Shown here one piece after another: positions 33,310 to 43,291 of a DNA stretch of 64,000 nt. How positions within the stretch are numbered: position 1 is the stretch's first letter; the number at the start of each line of letters is the position of its first letter. The translations under genes were made by a program, and so were the position numbers. The notes under the pieces are model-generated. The model saw nothing but the letters and a program-made list of their open reading frames with translations. It searched no databases and was not told the DNA's origin. The DNA comes from Candidatus Accumulibacter meliphilus. Lineage in GTDB: Bacteria; Pseudomonadota; Gammaproteobacteria; Burkholderiales; Rhodocyclaceae. The DNA is taken from assembly GCA_003332265.1 (NCBI GenBank), contig QPGA01000001.1, positions 79,358-143,357 on the forward strand, read 5' to 3'.

Positions 33310-34072
33310 GGGGATTACCGGATCAGGCGAAATGTTTACGGGACAGGGGGCGGACAGCGGGGAGGCGGGCTGCAACGGAGCGTGGTAGAACGCTGCGGCC
33401 GTCGCCTGGTCGGCCAGGCCGTGCTGGTGACCGTCCTCCAGGTAGCTTGGAAAAGGCAGCAGCGATTGGTCGAGGCGCTTCGCGGAATCGCCCGCCGGGG
33501 CGGAAGTGAGAGTTTTCATGGGCTCTATCCAAGTACGCAGCCCGAAAGCTACTGGTGGGGGTTGTTTTTCCGAAGATGTCATGGCCTCTTCCCGGGTATG
33601 GGTAGCGGCTTGGCCCGACGGGTCTATAAATCCTGTTAATGCGTGTCAAACGAAAGAGGATTGTCGAAAGTCACTCGCCGGCTTGGCGCATGGCAGCCAT
33701 TGATACTTTTCGCCTGCACAAATCTTTCTCAGGGTTCTCAGGGAAGTAGCAGATTGTTGGTGTAATGAAATAAAAACCCAGTCCGGTCAATGGCCTGGAG
33801 CGACATTCGCTGCGGCCGAGCAGGGGAACTCCGGGTGGCGACAAGTCGTTGCAGTTCCACAGTCCTCACCCGGAGGCTTGCTAGCCGTTCCCGTTGAACA
33901 TAAGCAAAGACTATGCCTAAGAATAAGCAGCATTTATTGAATCAGTGACTTACGCTATTGTTTATCCGGCCATCGCCGAGCTGGCGGCGGCCGCTGTAAA
34001 GAAAGCTGACAGTTGCCTGTCGTTGGGCGCGGGCTGCCCCGTAGTTGCTGCGCCAGGGCGCGATGCCGTCGC
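33310..34072. other. 763-base stretch without a confident gene
   Basis: Apart from a possible N-terminal extension of the zinc-finger gene (to 33582), I see no protein-coding frame here. The part from 33640 to 33960 is lower in GC than its surroundings and holds a direct repeat GTTCTCAGGG-type pair near 33733 and a possible structured RNA at 33825-33875. Confidence 0.5.
33825..33875. other. Possible structured RNA with competing stems
   Basis: CTCCGGGTG (33829-33837) can pair with CACCCGGAG (33867-33875). In the same sequence GGAACT (33825-33830) can pair with AGTTCC (33853-33858), and CGAC with GTCG form a small hairpin in the loop. The first two pairings exclude each other. No known RNA family recognised. 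Confidence 0.3.
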
Positions 34073-36190
34073 TCAGGTGCTGTGGTCGAAGGGCTGTTGC
34101 GGGTTTCGCGGGCGGCCAAGGAGGCTAGCGATGTCGACCAGGTCAAGCTGTTGCGCCTGCATGAAGCGTTGGGCGTAGTCCAGATAGACGCCCGAGCGCA
34201 AGAACAGGGCAAATAATTCGGGGTCGATGCGTTGCTCGTCTTGCATGCGCGACATGATCGCCAGTGCTTCCGAGAGGGTTTTTCCCTTCTTGTACGGACG
34301 GTCGATCGCCGTCAATGCCTCGAAAATGTCGGCGATAGCCATCATCCGTGCCAGCGGACTCATCTGCGCGCGTGTGAGCCGGCGCGGATAGCCACTAGCA
34401 TCCATTTTTTCGTGGTGCCCTCCGGCGATCTCCGGGACCTGGCTGAGGTGCTTCGGAAACGGCAGTTGCGAGAGCATGATCAGGGTCTGAACGATATGCT
34501 CGTTGATCTTGTAGCGTTCCTCTTCCGACAGCGTTCCCCGTTCGACGGCGAGGTTGTAGAGCTCGCCGCGGTTATAGAGCAGGGCAGGGACGGCCATGCG
34601 AAATCCCCAGGGCTTATCGTCCGACAGTCGATCCTGCGGTCGTCGCGGGAAGAGGTGCTCCGGCTTGTCGGCGAGCAGGGCTTCGGCGACCGGCAGAATG
34701 GCGGCGGGGGTTCCTGCCTTGCGCTGTTGCTCTGCGTAGGAAATGCCGAGTCGATCATCCAGCGTACGCATCCAGGTGCGCGCCGCGATGGTCGCCAGGC
34801 GGGCGATCCTTTCCTGGGCCATGAACTCGCCACCCTGGTTACAGCTGGCGACGAAGGCAAAGTCATTGTCGATCTGCCGCAGTCGTGCAGCCAGGCGGCG
34901 ACGTGCAGCGCTTCCCAATCGTCGTCGCTGAGATGAAAGTCCCGGTAAGCATCGCCATCGTCAGCGCAGGCGGCACGGGCCAGCATCTTGGTCAGCTCCG
35001 GGACGCGCGCGCAATGACCTCCGGTGTAGGGGCTTTTGGCGTCGATTGCCGCGGCGATTAGCTGAATGAATGCCTCGAAGAGATCTTTCTGCGCTTTGAT
35101 CAGCGCCTTGCTTTCAAGGGATACCGCTGCCGAGCCGGCAAAAGCTTTCACGAAGCTCAGGCGGGCGTCGTCGCTGCCGGTGTCGCAGAGCAGGAGCATG
35201 GCACCGACCAATTCGGCCTTGCCGTTAAGCAAGGGAACGGCAATGGCGTTGCTGGCGTCGGCCAGGCCTGCCGAGCAGCCACCCAGTGCTGCAGTATCGT
35301 CGGACTGGAGACAGCCGGCACGGGCGACGCCATCGGCGAGCGCCGCGCCAAGCAGCGGGCCGGCCGACAAGACGTCGATCGTTGGCAGTGCGCTGCCGAG
35401 TTCGGATCCGGTTTGGGTCAGCGCAGCGGCCGGTTTGAGCTGCGTCCGGTCGGCCAAATAAAGGATGCCGGCACGTGCTTGCGATGCCGATAGCGTCTCG
35501 GCGAGCAATTGCGGCAATAGTCGGTCGAAGTTCTGCTCGGCGGCGACGGCATGGCTGATGTCGAGAAAACGGCGTATCCTTAGTTTCATTGCCTCCATGG
35601 TTTTCGCCAACTGATTGACTTCCTTGATCGCAGAATTGGCGGCGATCGCTTCCGAAAAATCGAAGTGGCGGATCTTGTCTGCCTCCCTGGCCAGGCCGGT
35701 AAGTGAGCGTGAAATGCTGAGCGCGAGCCACCAGGTGAACGGAATCGTCAGCAGTAGCACCAGCACGGTGGCCATCGCCGAACGCTCGATCAACTGCACC
35801 GCGCCGGCCATCAACTCGCTCTCGGGAACCGCGGTGACCATGTACAGGGGGGGGCACATCGTCTTTCGCCAAGAGGCTGATCGACGCCCGCCATGGCGTG
35901 CCGTCAACGTCGATGCGTCGTGTCCAGGGTCCTCGTGCCAGCGGGTTTTCTGCCCTCTGGCGCACGCTTGCAAGGAGCGGTATCAGTGCTGGCACACCTA
36001 ATTCGTCGAGCCTGGCCAGCGATGGCTTGCCGTCGGCCGTGGCCGAAGGCCGCACCAGGCTGGCGGCGCTTTCGTAAGCGAGTGCGTAGCCGTCCGCGTC
36101 GACGATTACCAGTTCGTTGCCTGGCGTTACCTTTTGTTGGGCCAGCGTGAGGCCCTCCTGGCGGCTGGAGAAAAAGAGGTAGGGCTGCAT
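34073..36190 (-). pseudogene. Broken sensor HD-GYP domain protein
   Basis: Three reading frames together encode a sensor with a Cache-like ligand part (about 36190-35850), a TM helix and HAMP-like linker (about 35800-35650), a GAF-like domain, and an HD-GYP cyclic-di-GMP phosphodiesterase. Frame is lost at a run of eight C (minus strand, about 35847-35854); seven would restore it (KDDVPPLYMV). A second break at about 34880 joins AAWLHDCG directly to QIDNDFAFV, removing some 50-70 residues that normally follow the HD motif. The GYP site reads HHEKMDASGYP where HHExxDGxGYP is usual. The ATG at 36190 has a strong GGAGGAG site but no signal or first TM helix follows, so the 5' end may also be lost. 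Function is unlikely. Confidence 0.82.
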
Positions 36191-36274
36191 TCCCGCTCCT
36201 CCCGTTGTGTGCAACAGGCGCGGCATTCGCCTGCGCAGGCGTCGCAACCCGGTTCAGTCAGACGGGCTGAGCGC

Positions 36275-36305
36275 AAAAAAAAGCCGCGCGATGCGCGGCT
36301 TTTTG
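36275..36305 (-). terminator. Intrinsic terminator after aceA
   Basis: AAAAGCCGCGC (36279-36289) pairs with GCGCGGCTTTT (36293-36303) around GAT. T runs occur on both strands, so it can end transcription from aceA on the minus strand and also act in the other direction. Confidence 0.88.
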
Positions 36306-36321
36306 GCGACTCACTGCTCGC

Positions 36322-37620
36322 TCAATGGAACTGCTCTTCTTCGGTCGAACCGGTCAGCGCGGTGACCGACGAGGTGCCGCCCTGGATGACGGTGGTGACG
36401 TCGTCGAAGTAGCCGGTGCCGACTTCCTGCTGGTGCGAAACGAAGCTGTAGCCGCGGTCGCGGGCCGCGAATTCCGGCTCCTGAACTTTTTCGACGTAGG
36501 CCGTCATGCCGCGTTTGACGTAATCCTGCGCCAGATCGAACATGTGGTACCACATGTTGTGGATGCCGGCCAGGGTGATGAACTGGTACTTGTAGCCCAT
36601 CGATCCGAGTTCTGTCTGAAACTTGGCGATCGTTGCGTCGTCGAGGTTCTTCTTCCAGTTGAACGACGGCGAGCAGTTGTAGGCGAGCATCTTGCCCGGG
36701 TGCTTGGCATGCACGGCTTCGGCAAACTGGCGCGCGAATTCAAGATCCGGCGTGCCCGTTTCGCACCACACCAGGTCGGCGTAGTCGGCGTAGGCGACGG
36801 CGCGTGAAATCGCCTGCTGGAGACCTTTGTTGGTCTTGTAGAAGCCTTCCCCAGTACGCTCACCCGTGACGAAGGGCTTGTCGTTGTCGTCGCAGTCGGA
36901 GGTCAGCAGGTCGGCTGCTTCGGCATCGGTACGCGCGATGACCAGGGTCGGCACCCCGCAGACATCGGCAGCAAAGCGCGCGGCGATCAGCTTCTGTACG
37001 GCTTCCTGCGTCGGCACCAGGACTTTGCCACCCATGTGGCCACACTTCTTGACCGAAGCCAACTGGTCTTCCCAGTGCACCCCGGCTGCGCCGGCACGAA
37101 TCATCGCTTTCATTAGTTCAAAGGCGTTCAGCACACCACCAAAACCGGCTTCGGCGTCGGCGACGATCGGCGCGAAGTAGTCGATGTAGCCCTTGTCGCC
37201 AGCATTCAGGTCCTTCGAGCACTGGATCTCGTCGGCACGACGGAAAGAGTTGTTGATGCGCTCGACGACCTTCGGCACTGAATCGACGGGATACAGGGAC
37301 TGGTCGGGGTACATCGCTGCGTAGGAGTTGTTGTCGGCGGCAACCTGCCAGCCGGACAGATAAATCGCCTTGACACCCGCCTTGACCTGCTGCATCGCCT
37401 GACCGCCGGTCAGCGCACCGAGGCAGTTGACGAAGGGTTCGGTGTTGACCAGATCCCACAGTTTTTCGGCACCGCGACGGGCAATGGTGTATTCGATCGG
37501 GAAGGAACCACGCAGGCGTACGACATCGGCCGCCGAGTAGCCGCGCTTGATGCCTTTCCAGCGGGGGTTCTCGGCCCAGTCTTTTTCAAGTTCGGCGATC
37601 TGCTGTTCTTTTGTACTCAT
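36322..37620 (-). CDS. aceA: Isocitrate lyase
   Basis: Splits isocitrate to glyoxylate and succinate, the first glyoxylate-shunt step. ATG 37620 gives 432 residues (family start [15 protein letters not shown]). The catalytic cysteine loop KKCGHMGGK and the metal-binding WEDQ and [12 protein letters not shown] are intact. The gene has its own promoter and a palindromic operator and ends at a strong terminator, so it is monocistronic. It stands 4.4 kb from aceB on the same strand. Confidence 0.97.
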   Translation of the reverse strand: MSTKEQQIAELEKDWAENPRWKGIKRGYSAADVVRLRGSFPIEYTIARRGAEKLWDLVNTEPFVNCLGALTGGQAMQQVKAGVKAIYLSGWQVAADNNSYAAMYPDQSLYPVDSVPKVVERINNSFRRADEIQCSKDLNAGDKGYIDYFAPIVADAEAGFGGVLNAFELMKAMIRAGAAGVHWEDQLASVKKCGHMGGKVLVPTQEAVQKLIAARFAADVCGVPTLVIARTDAEAADLLTSDCDDNDKPFVTGERTGEGFYKTNKGLQQAISRAVAYADYADLVWCETGTPDLEFARQFAEAVHAKHPGKMLAYNCSPSFNWKKNLDDATIAKFQTELGSMGYKYQFITLAGIHNMWYHMFDLAQDYVKRGMTAYVEKVQEPEFAARDRGYSFVSHQQEVGTGYFDDVTTVIQGGTSSVTALTGSTEEEQFH

Positions 37621-37725
37621 GATTTGGCTCTCCAAGATTAGGAAGTGCGGTTGCGACAAGAGTGGCGCCCGGGGGTCGAAGAGGCAACAAATCAGAGACT
37701 CGACAGCGGGTAACCAATGGTATCC

Positions 37726-37754
37726 AGTATAACGGCCTTTGCTAATGCAGGCAA
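37726..37754 (-). promoter_or_regulatory. Sigma-70-type promoter of aceA
   Basis: On the minus strand the -35 TTGCCT (37754-37749) and the -10 TATACT (37731-37726) are 17 bases apart. A start near 37719 gives a leader of about 100 nucleotides. It lies next to the operator palindrome. Confidence 0.65.
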
Positions 37755-37756
37755 CA

Positions 37757-37770
37757 GTCTTATATAAGAC
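37757..37770. promoter_or_regulatory. Palindromic operator upstream of aceA
   Basis: GTCTTATATAAGAC is a perfect 14-base palindrome two bases upstream of the aceA -35. A partial copy, GTCTTATGCTTATG, lies at about 37866-37879. A dimeric regulator of the glyoxylate or acetate pathway could bind here. I do not name the factor. Confidence 0.6.
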
Positions 37771-37856
37771 ATAAGATATATTTTTTGTTTAGGCAAAACA
37801 GCGGCTTGTGGTCCTGTTTCCGCATTGCGAAATGAAGTTCTCGTGCGCGAAATGCT

Positions 37857-38165
37857 TTAGGCGATTGTCTTATGCTTATGCCTGACGGGTTGCAGGCGCT
37901 GCTGTTGCTGGCGCAGCTGCAGCGCGGTTCCGGCCATCAGCGCGGCGAGCGCACGATGGACCCCGTCGCGGGCGAAGCCCTCTTCGCGACCGACGAAACT
38001 GGCACCCACCAGGTGCAACGCCAGGGCATCGCGGGCCTGGTACTGGTCATGAAAGACTTCGCGTGCTAGTTGTGCGTCAAGCAGTGGGTCGTTGAGCTGC
38101 CCGCGCTTGAGTCCGCCATCCTGATAGTGCTTGACCAGAGGGGTAGGGATGGCGGCCGAAACGCC
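37857..38165 (-). pseudogene. Coding-like open frame without a usable start codon
   Basis: A minus-strand frame runs to a TAA at 37859-37857 and encodes about 100 residues with the GC-rich third positions of nearby genes, for example LVKHYQDGGLKRGQ, FHDQYQARDALALHLVGAS and DGVHRALAALMAG. No ATG or GTG opens it before the overlap with the ankyrin gene; the only TTG would leave about 53 residues. It may be the 3' part of a gene that lost its start, or use a rare start. No family recognised. Confidence 0.45.
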
Positions 38166-38206
38166 TCGGGCGCGCCCCGTTCTTGCCGACCTTGCCTGCG
38201 CTGCTG

Positions 38207-38719
38207 CTACTTCTTGTTGTCCATGTCGCGTGCTGCACGGATCAAGTCGGCATCGAGGACGGAAGTGTCCGTGCCGTAGCAGCGGATCATTTCGATTTCT
38301 TCAAAGACGGGGCGTTCATCGTTCGACTCTCCCGCTCCGCTGCTGCTCGTCGCCCCGTAGTGGCGGCCTCGCCAGCGCGCGATCAGCATTTCCTGGTCGC
38401 TCAGCCCCGTCGCCATGTCCGGCGGGACCTCGGCCCCCAGTTCGATCAGCGCCTTCACGACCTCGGTCCGGCGGCCACGAACGGCCATCGACAAAGGCGA
38501 GGTGAGTTGGGCGTTGTCCGCGGTATTGACTCTTGCTCCGCGGCTGATCAGTTCCCGGACGATATCGACGTGCCCCATGAAGCACGCAACACCCAGCGGC
38601 AAGCCGGGTTCTCCCCGGCCGTCATCAATTTCAACCGCGGTTCCGGCGTCCAACAGGGCCCGTACCTCTTGCAGGCGGCCTGTCCGGATCGCCTTGAGCA
38701 GGTCAATGGCAGCGCTCAC
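38207..38719 (-). CDS. Ankyrin-repeat protein
   Basis: 170 residues with about three ankyrin repeats: LLKAIRTGRLQEVRALLDAG, PLGVACFMGHVDIVRELISRG, and PLSMAVRGRRTEVVKALIELG. The C-terminal 60 residues are not repeat and are polar. No signal peptide, so probably cytoplasmic. It is likely a protein-binding module of unknown partner. Confidence 0.82.
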   Translation of the reverse strand: MSAAIDLLKAIRTGRLQEVRALLDAGTAVEIDDGRGEPGLPLGVACFMGHVDIVRELISRGARVNTADNAQLTSPLSMAVRGRRTEVVKALIELGAEVPPDMATGLSDQEMLIARWRGRHYGATSSSGAGESNDERPVFEEIEMIRCYGTDTSVLDADLIRAARDMDNKK

Positions 38720-38954
38720 AACTTATCTCCGATTTTTATGGCAACTCAACGACCGCTGACGGAGCGAAGTATCGTCCGTGCCGGGACTTTGGTCAATGCG
38801 CGGCGAGCGTGGCCAGGGGCCCGCGCTCGCCTTGGCGATCGCCTGGCGACTATCGCCAAGGCGTCGGGAGATGTGCCGCGATAGGCAAGTTCACCTGACT
38901 GCCACGTTTGCGGAAAATCTCCAGTGTTCGCGGTTTGCTCGTGCTTCTCGTCTT

Positions 38955-39449
38955 TCAAGTCAGTGGCTGATCGCTGACAAGCAGGCCATCGTCATCGACA
39001 TAGATCCACTCTCCGGGTCGGAAGGTGACACCGCCGAAGCTTACCGGGAGATCACGCTCGCCGCTACCTTTCTTGATACTTTTCAGCGGGTGTGTGTTCA
39101 GTGCGCGGACGCCAAGTTCGATTTCGCCTATGTCGTGCGAATCCCGGATGCAGCCGTAAACGACGATCCCGCACCAGTGGTTCTGGTGCGCCAGGATGGC
39201 CAGCTGATCGCCGACCAGTGCGCAGCGCAGGGAGCCACCGCCATCAATCAGCAGAACCTTGCCCTCACCATTCTCGGCAAGCGCTGGACGCACCAGCGAG
39301 TTGTCCTCGAAGACTTTCAGGGTGACCATCTGGCCGCTGAAGGTGCTTCGCCCACCGTACTTCTGGAACATGGGTGCGACGACGCGAATGCGTTCATCGC
39401 CGAGCTTGCTTTCGTTGTTGTCGAGGAGATCGGCGGTCTTGAAAGTCAT
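38955..39449 (-). CDS. rraA: RraA family protein (ribonuclease E regulator or aldolase)
   Basis: 164 residues of the RraA fold. The sequence DGGGSLRCALVGDQLA is the family core, and GIVVYGCIRDS follows. E. coli RraA inhibits RNase E; related proteins are 4-hydroxy-4-methyl-2-oxoglutarate aldolases, and the two are hard to tell apart by eye. Cytoplasmic trimer in relatives. Confidence 0.9.
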   Translation of the reverse strand: MTFKTADLLDNNESKLGDERIRVVAPMFQKYGGRSTFSGQMVTLKVFEDNSLVRPALAENGEGKVLLIDGGGSLRCALVGDQLAILAHQNHWCGIVVYGCIRDSHDIGEIELGVRALNTHPLKSIKKGSGERDLPVSFGGVTFRPGEWIYVDDDGLLVSDQPLT

Positions 39450-39525
39450 AGGGCGTGCCTCGTGGACTCGGTCTTTAGTTGTGCGACCAGCGGCTGTGTC
39501 GTGTGGTCGCGGGCATCTGCCATGC

Positions 39526-41784
39526 TCAGGCGATGGCCTCGGACGCTTCTTCGAAGATCAGTTTTACTTTCTGCTCTTCGTCAAGGTCGACGGTGACGTG
39601 GCCGCCGTGTGCCAGCCGGCCGAACAGCAACTCGTCAGCCAGCGAGGCGCGGATGGTGTCCTGAATCAGCCGCGCCATCGGCCGCGCGCCCATCATCGGG
39701 TCAAAGCCGTGTATCGCCAGATGATCCTTGATGGCGGTGGTGAAAACGGCTTCGACTTTCTTCTCGTGCAGTTGCGCTTCGAGCTGCATCAGGAACTTGT
39801 CCACCACGCGCAGGATGACTTCGTGATCGAGAGACTTGAACGAGATCGTGGCGTCGAGCCGGTTACGGAACTCGGGTGTAAAAATGCGCTTGATCTCGAC
39901 CATTTCATCGCCCGCCTGGCGTGTTGGGGTGAAGCCCATTGCTGCTTTCTGGATCGCCTCTTGGCCGGCATTGGTGGTCATGATGATGATCACGTTGCGA
40001 AAGTCCGCCTTGCGGCCGTTGTTGTCAGTCAATGTCCCGTGATCCATCACCTGCAGCAGGATATTGTAGATGTCGGGATGCGCTTTTTCGATCTCGTCGA
40101 GCAGCAGAACGCTATACGGCTTCTTGGTAACGGCTTCGGTCAGCAGGCCGCCCTGATCGAAGCCGACGTAGCCGGGTGGTGCGCCGATCAGCCGCGACAC
40201 CGCGTGCCGCTCCATGTACTCGGACATGTCGAAGCGTAACAGTTCGTTACCGAGGCAGTACGCCAGTTGCTTGGCGACTTCCGTTTTGCCGACCCCTGTG
40301 GGGCCCGAAAACAGGAAGCTGCCGATGGGCTTGGCAGGGTTGCCTAGGCCCGAACGAGCCATCTTGATTGCCCGGGCGAGTGCGTCGATTGCCGCATTCT
40401 GGCCAAAAACGATTGCTTTCAGATCGCGGTCGAGGTTGCGCAGGTTGTTGCGGTCGTCTGACGAGACGTGCGTCGAAGGAATCCGCGCGATCTTGGCAAC
40501 GATTTCCTCGATGTCGATTTTGCCAATCACTTTTTTCTGCCGGGACTTGGGCAGGATCCGCTGTGCGGCTCCCGCTTCGTCGATGACGTCGATCGCCTTG
40601 TCCGGGAGGTGGCGGTCGGTAATGAAGCGCACCGACAGCTCGACCGCCGAACTCAGTGCGGCGGCGGAGTATTTGATGCCGTGGTGGGCTTCGAAGCGCG
40701 ATTTCAAGCCTTTGAGAATGTCTACTGCTTCGGCACTCGAAGGCTCGTTGACGTCGATCTTCTGGAAGCGCCGCGATAGCGCATGGTCTTTCTCGAAAAT
40801 GCCACGGTATTCGTTGTAGGTGGTCGCGCCGATGCACTTCAGCTGCCCTGACGAGAGCGCGGGCTTGAGAAGGTTGGACGCATCGAGCGTGCCGCCCGAG
40901 GCCGAGCCGGCACCAATCAAGGTATGGATCTCGTCAATGAACAGAATCGCCTCCGGGTTCTCGCTGAGCTGCTTGAGAACCGCCTTCAGGCGTTGTTCGA
41001 AGTCGCCACGATACTTTGTGCCGGCGAGCAGTGATCCCATGTCGAGGCAGTAGACGTTCGCCTTGCCGAGAATTTCGGGGATGTCGCACTCGACGATTCG
41101 CCGCGCCAGCCCCTCGGCAATCGCCGTTTTGCCGACGCCGGCTTCGCCGACCAGCAAGGGGTTGTTCTTGCGCCGTCGGCACAGGGTCTGGATGACTCGT
41201 TCGAGTTCCCGGTCGCGACCGATCAGCGGGTCGATCTTGCCCTGGAGAGCCAGGGCGTTGAGGTTGATGGTGTAGCTTTCGAGCGGCCCGGCGGCACTCT
41301 GCTGTTCGCCTTCGGGTTCGACTTCCGGCTCGCCGCGCGGTGTGCTCTGCGGAATTCTGCTGATACCGTGCGAGATAAAGTTGACCACATCGAGACGCGT
41401 CACACCCTGCTTTTGCAGGTAATAGACCGCGTGTGAGTCTTTTTCGCCAAAGATCGCCACAAGAACATTGGCACCGTTGACTTCCTTGCGGCCCGATGAC
41501 TGGACGTGCAGGATCGCGCGTTGAATGACCCGCTGGAAGCCGAGCGTCGGCTGCGTATCGATTTCGTCTTCGCCGGCGACGGTTGGCGTGTGTTCGCTGA
41601 TGAACCGGGTAAGATCCTTGCGCAGCTGCTCAATGCTGGCGCCGCAGGCGCGCATGGCTTCGGCCGCCGACGGGTTGTCGAGCAGTGCGAGCAAAAGGTG
41701 CTCGACAGTGATGAATTCATGGCGCTTCTGTCGTGCCTCGACGAAGGCCATGTGCAAACTTACTTCAAGTTCCTGCGCAATCAT
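39526..41784 (-). CDS. clpA: ATP-dependent Clp protease ATP-binding subunit ClpA
   Basis: Hsp100 unfoldase that feeds ClpP. 752 residues. The N-domain (about 1-145) is followed by AAA-1 with [15 protein letters not shown] and Walker [13 protein letters not shown], then AAA-2 with [15 protein letters not shown] and [11 protein letters not shown]. It abuts clpS upstream: the clpS TGA is followed at once by the clpA ATG. Confidence 0.97.
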   Translation of the reverse strand: MIAQELEVSLHMAFVEARQKRHEFITVEHLLLALLDNPSAAEAMRACGASIEQLRKDLTRFISEHTPTVAGEDEIDTQPTLGFQRVIQRAILHVQSSGRKEVNGANVLVAIFGEKDSHAVYYLQKQGVTRLDVVNFISHGISRIPQSTPRGEPEVEPEGEQQSAAGPLESYTINLNALALQGKIDPLIGRDRELERVIQTLCRRRKNNPLLVGEAGVGKTAIAEGLARRIVECDIPEILGKANVYCLDMGSLLAGTKYRGDFEQRLKAVLKQLSENPEAILFIDEIHTLIGAGSASGGTLDASNLLKPALSSGQLKCIGATTYNEYRGIFEKDHALSRRFQKIDVNEPSSAEAVDILKGLKSRFEAHHGIKYSAAALSSAVELSVRFITDRHLPDKAIDVIDEAGAAQRILPKSRQKKVIGKIDIEEIVAKIARIPSTHVSSDDRNNLRNLDRDLKAIVFGQNAAIDALARAIKMARSGLGNPAKPIGSFLFSGPTGVGKTEVAKQLAYCLGNELLRFDMSEYMERHAVSRLIGAPPGYVGFDQGGLLTEAVTKKPYSVLLLDEIEKAHPDIYNILLQVMDHGTLTDNNGRKADFRNVIIIMTTNAGQEAIQKAAMGFTPTRQAGDEMVEIKRIFTPEFRNRLDATISFKSLDHEVILRVVDKFLMQLEAQLHEKKVEAVFTTAIKDHLAIHGFDPMMGARPMARLIQDTIRASLADELLFGRLAHGGHVTVDLDEEQKVKLIFEEASEAIA

Positions 41785-42093
41785 TCAGTTTTCCTCCATT
41801 ACGCACGCGAGGGGGTGCTGGTTGCTTCGTGCGAAGGCTGTGACCTGTTCAACTTTCGTGGCCGCGACATCGCGCGGATAGATCCCACATACGCCCCGTC
41901 CATCGGTGTGAACTTTGAGCATGATTCGCGTCGCGTGTTCTCGATCCATCTGAAAAAACCGTTGCAGAACGACAATCACGAAATCCATCGGTGTGAAATC
42001 GTCGTTCAGCAACAGGACCTTGTAAAGAGGTGGCGGCTTGAGCTGTGTGCGCTGCGCTTGGAGTAGGGAGTTGTCCTGATGCTGTGTCGCCAT
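41785..42093 (-). CDS. clpS: ClpS adaptor of the ClpAP protease
   Basis: Delivers N-end-rule substrates to ClpAP. 102 residues with a flexible N-terminus and the core motif [17 protein letters not shown], in which the acidic residues and the pocket methionine of the family are present. The stop codon abuts the clpA start. Confidence 0.96.
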   Translation of the reverse strand: MATQHQDNSLLQAQRTQLKPPPLYKVLLLNDDFTPMDFVIVVLQRFFQMDREHATRIMLKVHTDGRGVCGIYPRDVAATKVEQVTAFARSNQHPLACVMEEN

Positions 42094-42353
42094 AGGTGAA
42101 TTCTAACCAGTCTTTCCGGATGCGCAATACCGCCCTTCGCCAATTCTCGGTAGCGCTGGACGGCTTCGCAAGCGCCTGACGATAAAAACGCTTGACGCAC
42201 CTGCCTGACTTCGCGTAAAAAGGTGCCATGTTTTTGTTCAAGACCTTGTTTGAGCGGTCTCTGTTTCTGAGTATCGGTCAGGACAGTGCTTGAATCAGAA
42301 GCATGCAAGTCGGGCTCCGCCCGGATTTAGTCTTTTTTCAAGGAAGTGGCAAT

Positions 42354-42557
42354 ATGGCAACTGGTACAGTTAAGTGGTTCAATGACGCCAAAGGTTTCGG
42401 CTTCATTACTCCGGATGATGGTAGTGAAGACCTCTTCGCCCATTTCTCCGCGATCACCATGGGTGGTTTCAAGACCCTCAAAGAGGGCGAAAAAGTTTCC
42501 TTCGACGTGACGCAGGGCCCGAAGGGCAAGCAAGCATCGAATATCGCGCGCGCCTGA
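42354..42557 (+). CDS. Cold-shock domain protein
   Basis: 67 residues, a single CSD OB fold that binds single-stranded RNA and DNA. RNP1 KGFGFI and RNP2 DLFAHFSAI are intact. ATG 42354 is preceded by AAGGA. A 260-base gap from clpS leaves room for the long leader common to cold-shock genes. It is closed by a strong terminator. Confidence 0.93.
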   Translation: MATGTVKWFNDAKGFGFITPDDGSEDLFAHFSAITMGGFKTLKEGEKVSFDVTQGPKGKQASNIARA

Positions 42558-42580
42558 TTTTTTTGGGTGTGCAATAAGGG

Positions 42581-42604
42581 ACCCGCCTCCGGCGGGTTTT
42601 TTTT
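42581..42604 (+). terminator. Intrinsic terminator of the cold-shock gene
   Basis: ACCCGCC (42581-42587) pairs with GGCGGGT (42591-42597) around TCC, then a run of seven further T. Confidence 0.9.
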
Positions 42605-42640
42605 CGCGGCTTCTTCGTCGGCGTGCTCTGATGAGCGGCG

Positions 42641-43123
42641 TCAGTCGCCCGTCCAGTGTTCTGATTTGCCGCCGATTTTTTCAAGAAGCCTGATGTTCTC
42701 GATGCGCATGCCGCGATCGACTGCTTTGCACATGTCGTAGATGGTCAGCAAGCCGACGCTGGCGGCGCAAAGGGCCTCCATTTCGACGCCGGTGCGACCC
42801 ACGCACTCCGCCCGCGTCAGGCAATGCACTGCGTTGGCCTCGCCGTCGATCTCGAAGTCGACGGAAACCTTGCTCAGGGCGAGCGGATGACACAGAGGAA
42901 TCAGCTCGGAAGTGCGCTTGGCGCCTTGAATGGCAGCAATTCGCGCGACACCGAGCACATCGCCCTTCTGCGCCGATCCGGCAACGATCAGCGCCAGCGT
43001 TTCGGGGCGCATCAGGATACTGCCGGCGGCTCTTGCCTGCCGGGCCGTTTCGGCCTTGTCGCCGACGTCGACCATCTGCGCCTGGCCTTCGGAATTGAAA
43101 TGGGTGAGTGGACTGACTGACAT
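42641..43123 (-). CDS. moaC: Cyclic pyranopterin monophosphate synthase MoaC
   Basis: Second step of molybdenum cofactor synthesis. ATG 43123 gives 160 residues; the frame continues to 43180 without support. Motifs [24 protein letters not shown] and [11 protein letters not shown] are intact. No other moa gene is near. Confidence 0.95.
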   Translation of the reverse strand: MSVSPLTHFNSEGQAQMVDVGDKAETARQARAAGSILMRPETLALIVAGSAQKGDVLGVARIAAIQGAKRTSELIPLCHPLALSKVSVDFEIDGEANAVHCLTRAECVGRTGVEMEALCAASVGLLTIYDMCKAVDRGMRIENIRLLEKIGGKSEHWTGD

Positions 43124-43291
43124 AGGGGTATGGGAGACCTGGGGGTCGCTGCTGCTCGTGATGCCTGCCAAGGGAATCACATGGCAAGCAGCAGAGGGCG
43201 GGTGGTAACGCTTGGTAACAATCTACCAGAGCACTATTGGGTATGATAGCAAATCTTGCTCGGCGGACGCCGAGACCGGCCGGGAGCTCTC

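Noticed and set aside
33013-33639. 208-codon plus-strand frame opposite the zinc-finger gene
   Set aside because: Shadow composition rich in Arg, Gly and Cys; no ribosome site or family pattern.
38746-38958. 70-codon frame with a TTG start overlapping the rraA stop
   Set aside because: Basic, low-complexity composition, a poor start and no family pattern.
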